From positions 1-6,738 of the forward strand of contig JACQUH010000063.1 of the NCBI GenBank assembly GCA_016210375.1: a stretch of 6,738 bases of DNA, given 5' to 3'. This document shows, piece by piece, positions 1 through 3,866 of the stretch (within the stretch, counting starts at the first letter, position 1; every line of letters starts with the position of its first letter). The stretch comes from Chloroflexota bacterium. GTDB taxonomy: Bacteria > Chloroflexota > Dehalococcoidia > Lucifugimonadales > JACPCL1. The notes under the pieces are model-generated. The model searched no databases. It saw only the letters and a program-made list of their open reading frames with translations, and was not told where the DNA came from. The translations under genes and the position numbers were made by a program.

Positions 1-16
1 ACCTAACCCCCTCTGG

Positions 17-44
17 CTCCCCCTTCCCGCACGGGAAGGGGGAG
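17..44. repeat. Perfect 13-bp hairpin, intergenic
   Basis: CTCCCCCTTCCCG (17-29) pairs perfectly with CGGGAAGGGGGAG (32-44) across a 2-nt centre. It is the first of four hairpins in the gene-free stretch 1-275. No T-run follows on either strand, so it looks like an interspersed palindromic repeat rather than a classical terminator. Confidence 0.75.
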
Positions 45-56
45 AAGACTGGTTTG

Positions 57-93
57 AAACTGTCTGATGCGGCAGGGCCGCATCAGACAGTTT
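57..93. repeat. Perfect 17-bp hairpin, intergenic
   Basis: AAACTGTCTGATGCGGC (57-73) pairs without mismatch with GCCGCATCAGACAGTTT (77-93) around a 3-nt AGG loop. It lies 12 nt after the first hairpin and 11 nt before the third, so the three form a regular hairpin cluster. The function is unknown; a repeat-derived structured element is the simplest reading. Confidence 0.8.
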
Positions 94-104
94 CCTTGAA
101 TAAC

Positions 105-135
105 AGTCCCCCTCTCCGTTGCGGAGAGGGGGACT
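105..135. repeat. Perfect 14-bp hairpin, intergenic
   Basis: AGTCCCCCTCTCCG (105-118) pairs with CGGAGAGGGGGACT (122-135) around a TTG loop. Its purine/pyrimidine-rich arms resemble those of the 17-44, 2077-2105 and 2134-2156 hairpins. This suggests one loose family of CT/GA-rich palindromes flanking the acyl-CoA synthetase gene on both sides. Confidence 0.75.
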
Positions 136-202
136 ACAGGGGGAGAGGTCGGGTCTCATTGGCATCGTAATTATTCAAAGACTATAAGGGGGCGGCATCA
201 TG

Positions 203-222
203 CCCCAGCCTTCAGGCTGGGG
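203..222 (-). terminator. Hairpin downstream of the acyl-CoA synthetase gene (possible terminator)
   Basis: CCCCAGCCT (203-211) pairs with AGGCTGGGG (214-222) around 2 nt. It lies about 54 nt beyond the stop codon of the minus-strand gene, where a terminator would be expected. On the minus strand the hairpin is followed by CATGATGCC rather than a U-tract, so intrinsic termination is uncertain. It may only be another intergenic palindrome. Confidence 0.4.
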
Positions 223-275
223 TGCATCAAACCGTTTTGAGATAGTTTCTTAGCACCATGCAGACCGCCCTTCAA

Positions 276-1706
276 CTATTCTCCCAGCAGTTCCCTCTGA
301 GAATGGTAGTCTATAGCGTGTTTTAAGGCCCTGGCGGCACGGTCAAAGCCGATCAATGTAGGGATATGTTCGCCAAGGAACCGCTTTTCCACCTCTTCCA
401 GGACCGTGGAAGCCACTCGCGGGAAATGAGGGCTGAGGACGGCGATCACCGGCCTGGTAGACCGCGCCTGGAAACCCTTGAACCCCTTGATCCTGCTCTC
501 CAGCATCGCCGGATTCTGATGCACGCGGCCCACGGGCACCTCGGCGGCGACGACGTCCAGGTTGCTGTCCCTGGCCAGGACATCCATGATCCTCTCAAAG
601 TGTTCCCCAGCGGCCTGAATTGGGTTCACATAGTTACCCCCGATGAGGCTGAGGAACGATCCCAGCTCCTGATACGACTGGTCTGCAAGGACAGGTATCC
701 GGAAGCCGTGCTTTGAGAACACGTTGGCCATCTCCGTGGAATGACCTCCGGATATCGCGAAAAGACCGATCCTTACTCCCAGGGAGGGTGGGATCGTGTG
801 GACCGCCATGGCGGTGTCCGCCATTTCCTCCACGCTCTCCACCGGTATCGCACCACAGCGGAGCACCAGGGCATCCCACAGGTCCTGGCGAAGGTAGGAG
901 GCGCCGCTGTGGGCAGCGGCAGCCCGGGCCGCATCCTCTGTCTGGGCCACTTTCCACACCAGCACCGGCTTGTGCCTGCATGCTTGCTGAAGGCTCTGAA
1001 AGAACCTGGCGGGGCTTCTGACCCCCTCCAGGAACATGCCGATGACCCTTGTGTCCTTGTCCTGGGCCAGGTAGTCCAGCAGGTCTGGCACATCCACCAC
1101 GACGCCGTTGCCCATGCTTATGCACTTGCTGATCTTGACGCCACGGATATAGGCTTCCGTTGCAATCCCTCTGGCCTGGCTGCCACTCTGGGTAATGTAA
1201 CCCAGGTAACCCTTGTCGCCATGATAGAGGTCAGAGATCTGCCCTACTCCCAGCTCGGGGTTGAAAAGCCCCAGGCAATTGGGCCCTATGACTGCTATGC
1301 CCGCCTTCTGGGCCAGTTCAACGATCTGGTGCTCCAGCTCTATGCCCGCTAATTCGCCGGACTCGCCAAACCCTGCGGTGAAGACGTGGACGACGGCAAC
1401 CCCCTTCCTGATGCAGTCCTCCAGCACCCGGGGAACAAATTGTCGCGGCACGCTGACCGTCACATAGTCCACCGGGGCGGGAATGTCCAGCAGGCTCGGG
1501 AAGTTCTGCACGCCCAGGGCCTCGGCTCCTGGCCACTCGTTTCTGTCAATGTTCACATGGTAGAGCCTGCCGTGGCTGGCCTGGAACGCCAGGTGGTTTC
1601 TCAGCCAGTTATAGTTGTTCCGCTGCGTCGCCCCAACCGTTGCCACGTTCCTGGGGTTGAAGCCTCTCTCCAGCCTGGCCAGGATCCCGCTGTTCTCGCT
1701 ACCCAT
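276..1706 (-). CDS. Acyl-CoA synthetase (NDP-forming), alpha-type subunit / CoA-binding protein
   Basis: A 476-residue protein of the NDP-forming acyl-CoA synthetase / succinyl-CoA ligase-like superfamily. These cytoplasmic enzymes interconvert acyl-CoA plus ADP and phosphate with free acid, CoA and ATP. Seen: an N-terminal Rossmann CoA-binding domain (about 14-110, RNVATVGAT at 19-27), then AGFGESG (111-117) and the signature VIGPNCLGL (139-147). A second, flavodoxin-like domain starts near GYITQSGSQ (169-177) and carries HSGA (266-269), matching the family's phosphorylated histidine loop (usually HTGA). A third domain (about 310-470) includes NYVNPIQ (358-364). The length fits a separate alpha subunit: no ATP-grasp (beta) domain is fused or visible nearby. 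The start at 1706 is preferred because AAAGGAG lies about 12 nt upstream and a strong promoter lies at 1806-1834. The frame stays open to an ATG at 1883, but that residue and an internal ATG at 1817 would lie upstream of or inside the promoter. The substrate cannot be read from sequence. Confidence 0.87.
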   Translation of the reverse strand: MGSENSGILARLERGFNPRNVATVGATQRNNYNWLRNHLAFQASHGRLYHVNIDRNEWPGAEALGVQNFPSLLDIPAPVDYVTVSVPRQFVPRVLEDCIRKGVAVVHVFTAGFGESGELAGIELEHQIVELAQKAGIAVIGPNCLGLFNPELGVGQISDLYHGDKGYLGYITQSGSQARGIATEAYIRGVKISKCISMGNGVVVDVPDLLDYLAQDKDTRVIGMFLEGVRSPARFFQSLQQACRHKPVLVWKVAQTEDAARAAAAHSGASYLRQDLWDALVLRCGAIPVESVEEMADTAMAVHTIPPSLGVRIGLFAISGGHSTEMANVFSKHGFRIPVLADQSYQELGSFLSLIGGNYVNPIQAAGEHFERIMDVLARDSNLDVVAAEVPVGRVHQNPAMLESRIKGFKGFQARSTRPVIAVLSPHFPRVASTVLEEVEKRFLGEHIPTLIGFDRAARALKHAIDYHSQRELLGE

Positions 1707-1805
1707 TCCGATACCGCGCTCCTTTCTTGCCCAGGGGTCGCCAGGGCGTCCGGCCTCTTGGATTGCCTGCGAGGGATGACGGGGGCGCCATTGCAACCAG
1801 CGCCT

Positions 1806-1834
1806 ATTAGACTTCATGCCCCAGGGCCTGTCAA
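1806..1834 (-). promoter_or_regulatory. Sigma70-type promoter for the acyl-CoA synthetase gene
   Basis: On the minus strand, a consensus -35 TTGACA (1834-1829) is followed by exactly 17 nt and a -10 TCTAAT (1811-1806, one mismatch to TATAAT). Transcription would begin near 1799, giving a leader of roughly 90 nt before the ATG at 1706. A 7-bp inverted repeat, GGCCCAG (1860-1866) / CTGGGCC (1874-1880), lies about 60-80 nt upstream of the predicted start of transcription. It could be an activator site, but nothing else supports that. Confidence 0.7.
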
Positions 1835-1883
1835 ACGGGCCGACCGAGGGGTTCTGCCTGGCCCAGTATTGCCCTGGGCCCAT

Positions 1884-2035
1884 TCGCCGATGGACAGGTT
1901 CCTACTTGAGAAACCGTTGGCCTCACCGTCACCACTTCAGCAGCCTATCCGTTTCCCCTTCCCTGCGTTCAGGGCTTCGGCGCCCACGGCTCTCTAAAGG
2001 GCAGGCTCTTCCCCTTGCAGGAGAGGGGACTAAGA
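1884..2035. other. Gene-free part of the divergent intergenic region
   Basis: No plausible gene or strong palindrome is seen between the acyl-CoA synthetase promoter region and the repeat element starting near 2036. Open frames crossing it show no recognisable protein and run through promoter and repeat sequence. The segment CTAAGAAACTATC (2030-2042) at its right edge is the inverted copy of GATAGTTTCTTAG (241-253) beyond the gene's 3' end. Confidence 0.5.
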
Positions 2036-2170
2036 AACTATCCTAAAGCAGTCGGGGCCGCTAGCCTTCCAGCGAATTTCCTTCTCCCACAAGGGGAGAA
2101 GGAAAGGAAAGGATGAGGGGAGTTTCACCCTCACCCTCTCCCCTCAAGGGAGAGGGATTTTGAGATAGTT
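2036..2170. repeat. MITE-like element bounded by imperfect inverted repeats, with two internal hairpins
   Basis: The left end AACTATCCTAAA (2036-2047) is matched in inverse by TTTTGAGATAGTT (2158-2170): reversed, the right end reads AACTATCTCAAAA. Inside are a perfect 12-bp hairpin, TTTCCTTCTCCC (2077-2088) / GGGAGAAGGAAA (2094-2105), and a 9-bp hairpin, CCCTCTCCC (2134-2142) / GGGAGAGGG (2148-2156). The right-end sequence TTTTGAGATAGTT recurs exactly at 235-247. A size near 135 bp, terminal inverted repeats and no coding capacity fit a miniature non-autonomous element. No target-site duplication was identified. Confidence 0.55.
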
Positions 2171-2173
2171 ATC

Positions 2174-2223
2174 AAGAGTGGGATGGAACCCAGGGCTTAA
2201 GCCCTGGGTTCCATCCCACTCTT
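2174..2223. repeat. Perfect 50-nt palindrome
   Basis: The 25-nt arm 2174-2198 (AAGAGTGGGATGG... ending GGGCTT) is the exact reverse complement of 2199-2223, with no spacer and no mismatch, centred on CTTAAG. It starts 3 nt after the 2036-2170 element. The DNA could extrude as a cruciform and the RNA would fold into a very stable hairpin. On the plus strand it is followed by TTCTTTCCTT, so it could terminate rightward transcription, but no plus-strand gene lies upstream. It sits between two divergent promoters and may insulate them. Confidence 0.9.
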
Positions 2224-2272
2224 TCTTTCCTTGTAGCACGGCATCCCAACTTGTTCCCCTGCCACAGGTATC

Positions 2273-2302
2273 TTGCACGCATTAGAACGTATATTCTATA
2301 CT
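2273..2302 (+). promoter_or_regulatory. Putative promoter of the four-gene small operon
   Basis: A -35-like TTGCAC (2273-2278; first three bases match consensus) is followed by 18 nt and a -10 TATACT (2297-2302; five of six match). The surrounding sequence is notably AT-rich for this window. Transcription would begin near 2309, about 30 nt before the ATG at 2340. There is no convincing promoter between the four genes, so they are likely transcribed together. Confidence 0.5.
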
Positions 2303-2339
2303 TTCCATCATCCAAGCCACAAGACTTGCCGAGGTCGCT

Positions 2340-2669
2340 ATGGCCAGGGGTAGAAGGTTGTCCTATCCATGGGAAAGTGCTCTGCTCCTGGAGCGGGGGC
2401 TGACAGTAGCCCTCGCGGGATACAACGCCTGCTACTTCGGCGGCCACCTGGCCCGCCGGCCGAGGCGCAGGCTGGGGGGCTGCCTGCTGGCCCTCATCAA
2501 TATGGCCCTGGGAGGGGAAAGCCTGGCCTTTGGGCTGCTGCCCAGGCTGCTCCCTATGGGCACGGCCCTGGGCACCGCTGGCGAGGCCGCGGCGTCTTCC
2601 CTCTCCCTGGCGGTGGCGCTGGCCATGGCAGTCCTCATCCTGCGGCACCGGCTGGGAAGCAGCCGGTAG
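2340..2669 (+). CDS. Small membrane protein, unrecognised (three hydrophobic segments)
   Basis: A 109-residue protein of unknown function. Three hydrophobic stretches are visible, at about 13-37, 45-70 and 84-102, separated by a basic loop (RRPRRR, 39-44) and a short glycine/alanine linker. It is probably an inner-membrane protein with three spans. GAGGT (2331-2335) lies 4 nt before the ATG, and the promoter at 2273-2302 ends close upstream, which supports this start. It is the first gene of a tight plus-strand run leading toward phage packaging genes; the next gene begins 11 nt after its stop. Small size, several membrane spans and phage context would fit a holin-like or membrane accessory role, but no family motif was recognised and that remains a guess. 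Confidence 0.6.
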   Translation: MARGRRLSYPWESALLLERGLTVALAGYNACYFGGHLARRPRRRLGGCLLALINMALGGESLAFGLLPRLLPMGTALGTAGEAAASSLSLAVALAMAVLILRHRLGSSR

Positions 2670-2680
2670 TGAGGTGAAGC

Positions 2681-2842
2681 ATGTCTATTCTGGCCCTGGC
2701 AGTACGGGAGGAGCGATGGGAGCTGGCGGCGCTGCTGCTCCTGCGAGCCTTGCTGGATGCGGCGGAGCGCATCCCTGAAGACGCCGTGCCCCAGCTTCTG
2801 GAAGCCCTGGAAGGAGCGGCGGATGGCGAAGGAAACGGCTAG
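2681..2842 (+). CDS. Small helical protein, 53 aa, unrecognised
   Basis: A 53-residue frame beginning MSILALAVREERWEL and ending ADGEGNG. It is almost entirely predicted helix with alternating leucine/alanine and charged residues (about 4-47), so amphipathic rather than membrane-spanning. GAGGTG (2671-2676) lies 4 nt before the ATG, a good ribosome site. Its stop codon (2840-2842) overlaps the start of the next gene at 2823 by 20 nt, the arrangement of translational coupling. The function is unknown. It could be a partner or stabilising subunit of the neighbouring 106-residue protein, judged only from coupling. Confidence 0.55.
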   Translation: MSILALAVREERWELAALLLLRALLDAAERIPEDAVPQLLEALEGAADGEGNG

Positions 2843-3143
2843 CCCGGGAGATTTCTACGCCTCGGCCCTGAGCCACGCCGAGCGACTTCGCCTGCCCAAG
2901 GCCCGGTCCATGCAGGGGTTGGACGAGGAAATCGCCCTGCTGCGGGTACGGCTGCACCGGGCCGCCCAGGAGCATCCCGAGCAGTTTGAGCTGCTGCTCA
3001 AAGGCGTATCCGTCCTGGTACGGCTGGTGGCAGCCCGGTACAGGCTCTCGGACAGGCCGGCGGAGGAGCTGTCCCAGAGCATCCTGGGAGTGATCCGGGG
3101 CATTGGCGGCACCCTGGAGCCGGAGCGCTTCGGCGATGTCTGA
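2823..3143 (+). CDS. Helical protein, 106 aa, unrecognised; candidate small-terminase or accessory phage protein
   Basis: A 106-residue soluble, mostly helical protein with conserved-looking blocks GLDEEIALLRVRL (32-44) and ELLLKGVSVLVRLVAARYRL (56-75), then a third helix (about 80-94). No cysteine cluster, membrane span or catalytic motif is visible. The start at 2823 is chosen because AAGGAG (2811-2816) lies 6 nt upstream. The frame also offers an ATG at 2757, but that would bury the preceding 53-residue gene and has no comparable ribosome site. The stop overlaps the next start (3136) by 8 nt. Small terminase subunits are often short helical proteins encoded just before TerL, so TerS is one possibility. 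However, about 720 nt of repeats separate it from TerL and no DNA-binding motif is evident. Confidence 0.65.
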   Translation: MAKETASPGDFYASALSHAERLRLPKARSMQGLDEEIALLRVRLHRAAQEHPEQFELLLKGVSVLVRLVAARYRLSDRPAEELSQSILGVIRGIGGTLEPERFGDV

Positions 3144-3393
3144 CGATAAGCTCAAGCAAGCAATACGGGCCCTCTTCCGTCCACGTCAACCTAAAGGGAA
3201 CGGAGCAACCGCCAGGGGAGAGACGGAGGCGGGACTGGACCTCTCTCCGCGGACGGGTTTTGACGTGGTGCTGGACCAGCGACTGAAGGCCCTGGAGGAG
3301 CAGGCGGCGGAGCTGAAGGGCCGGGTGAACGGGCTGATGGCCGCCGTGGCCGCGGCGGTGGTGGTCCAGGTCGTGCTGAGCCTGTTCAGGTGA
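3136..3393 (+). CDS. Coiled-coil plus C-terminal membrane helix protein (XhlA/holin-like layout)
   Basis: An 85-residue protein with three parts. A basic N-terminus (1-20) and a flexible glycine-rich linker (about 21-42) come first. A heptad-rich stretch DQRLKALEEQAAELKGRVNG (47-66) follows, and then a single hydrophobic span (67-84) ending in LFR. A coiled coil directly followed by one C-terminal transmembrane helix is the layout of XhlA-type phage proteins, which cooperate with a holin in host lysis; that likeness is architectural, not a motif match. The start at 3136 overlaps the upstream stop by 8 nt, with GGAG (3122-3125) 10 nt before it. The longer in-frame start at 3103 is less likely because it would deepen the overlap to 41 nt. 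This is the last gene of the run; paired hairpins follow at once (3402-3486). Confidence 0.6.
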   Translation: MSDDKLKQAIRALFRPRQPKGNGATARGETEAGLDLSPRTGFDVVLDQRLKALEEQAAELKGRVNGLMAAVAAAVVVQVVLSLFR

Positions 3394-3401
3394 CCAGTGA
3401 A

Positions 3402-3486
3402 GGGCGCGGAAACCGCGCCCCTACAAGTCAGCCCAAGACACACACGTTGGTGAAAGCAGCGTTGTAGGGGCGAGGTCACCTCGCCC
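3402..3486. repeat. Two facing hairpins with inverted flanks, after the small operon
   Basis: The first hairpin is GGGCGCGG (3402-3409) / CCGCGCCC (3413-3420). The second is GGGCGAGG (3468-3475) / CCTCGCCC (3479-3486). Between them, CGCCCCTACAA (3416-3426) is the exact inverse of TTGTAGGGGCG (3462-3472), so the unit is symmetrical at two levels. It starts 9 nt after the stop at 3393 and may end the operon transcript, although no T-run follows. Its form is that of an intergenic palindromic repeat. Confidence 0.7.
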
Positions 3487-3500
3487 AGGGTACCAAGGGA

Positions 3501-3633
3501 TCATGCTGAGGAGCGCAGCGACGAAGCATCTAAGGCCTGTGCCTAAGAAGCCGCCGCTCCTTTGCCACTGGGTGACGATGTCACGGCAATCGCCTTTGAT
3601 ACTTCGCCTGACTACCGTCATGGCTCAGCATGA
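3501..3633. repeat. MITE-like repeat, copy 1 of the (G)TCATNCTGAG family
   Basis: The ends TCATGCTGAG (3501-3510) and CTCAGCATGA (3624-3633) are exact inverted repeats enclosing about 113 nt without a credible gene. Positions 3501-3531 are identical over 31 nt to 5732-5762, showing that the two elements are copies of one family. The right half has drifted: GATACTTCG stands where the 5731-5840 copy has AGATGCTTCG. Confidence 0.75.
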
Positions 3634-3710
3634 CAACAAGAGTTTTGCCCCATGAGGGTAACGTGTAAAAAGCGAGCACAGGTTGCAAAGCCTTGCGCCC
3701 CTACGGTCCT
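3634..3710. other. Spacer between two repeat elements
   Basis: No gene or strong palindrome is visible. GCGCCCCTAC (3695-3704) resembles the CGCGCCCCTAC of the 3402-3486 element and may be a decayed remnant of it. Together with the flanking elements, the whole 3394-3866 gap appears to be non-coding repeat sequence. Confidence 0.4.
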
Positions 3711-3849
3711 GTCATTCTGAGCGAGCGAGTCCCGATTCCATCGGGACGAACGTGGCGAAGAATCTCTCCACGCAAGTGCAGGATAGGCACAGCGGTTCTG
3801 TTGAAAGGCGAGTCCCGATTCCATCGGAACTCGCTTCCCTCGGAATGAC
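3711..3849. repeat. MITE-like repeat, copy 2, abutting the terminase ribosome site
   Basis: GTCATTCTGAG (3711-3721) and CTCGGAATGAC (3839-3849) are inverted ends with one mismatch. Inside, GCGAGTCCCGATTCCATCGG occurs twice as an exact 20-bp direct repeat (3725-3744 and 3808-3827), and TCCCGAT (3730-3736) / ATCGGGA (3740-3746) forms a hairpin. The element ends 1 nt before the purine-rich ribosome site of the terminase gene, so it forms the immediate upstream leader of that gene. Confidence 0.75.
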
Positions 3850-3866
3850 GAGGAGAATCACAGCCC

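Noticed and set aside
634..1536. Several open frames on both strands overlapping the acyl-CoA synthetase gene (for example 741-1352 plus and 634-1125 minus)
   Set aside because: They are shadows of a gene with clear family motifs. Their translations are Pro/Arg/Gly/His-rich with no recognisable domain.
1707..1883. N-terminal extension of the acyl-CoA synthetase frame, with starts at 1883 and 1817
   Set aside because: The extension (residues 1-59 of the longest frame) is low-complexity, Arg/Pro/Trp-rich and lacks family similarity. A consensus promoter lies inside it at 1806-1834, and the ribosome site AAAGGAG precedes 1706.
235..2042. Composite transposon around the acyl-CoA synthetase gene
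   Set aside because: Matching ends exist, but there is no transposase and no target-site duplication was identified. It is retained only as a low-interest observation.
2757..2822. Upstream start for the 106-residue protein
   Set aside because: AAGGAG sits 6 nt before 2823, and the extra residues come from the coding region of the 53-residue gene in another frame.
3711..3849. CRISPR-like direct repeat (two copies of a 20-bp unit)
   Set aside because: There are only two copies, 83 nt apart and within an inverted-repeat element; there is no regular spacer pattern and no cas gene.
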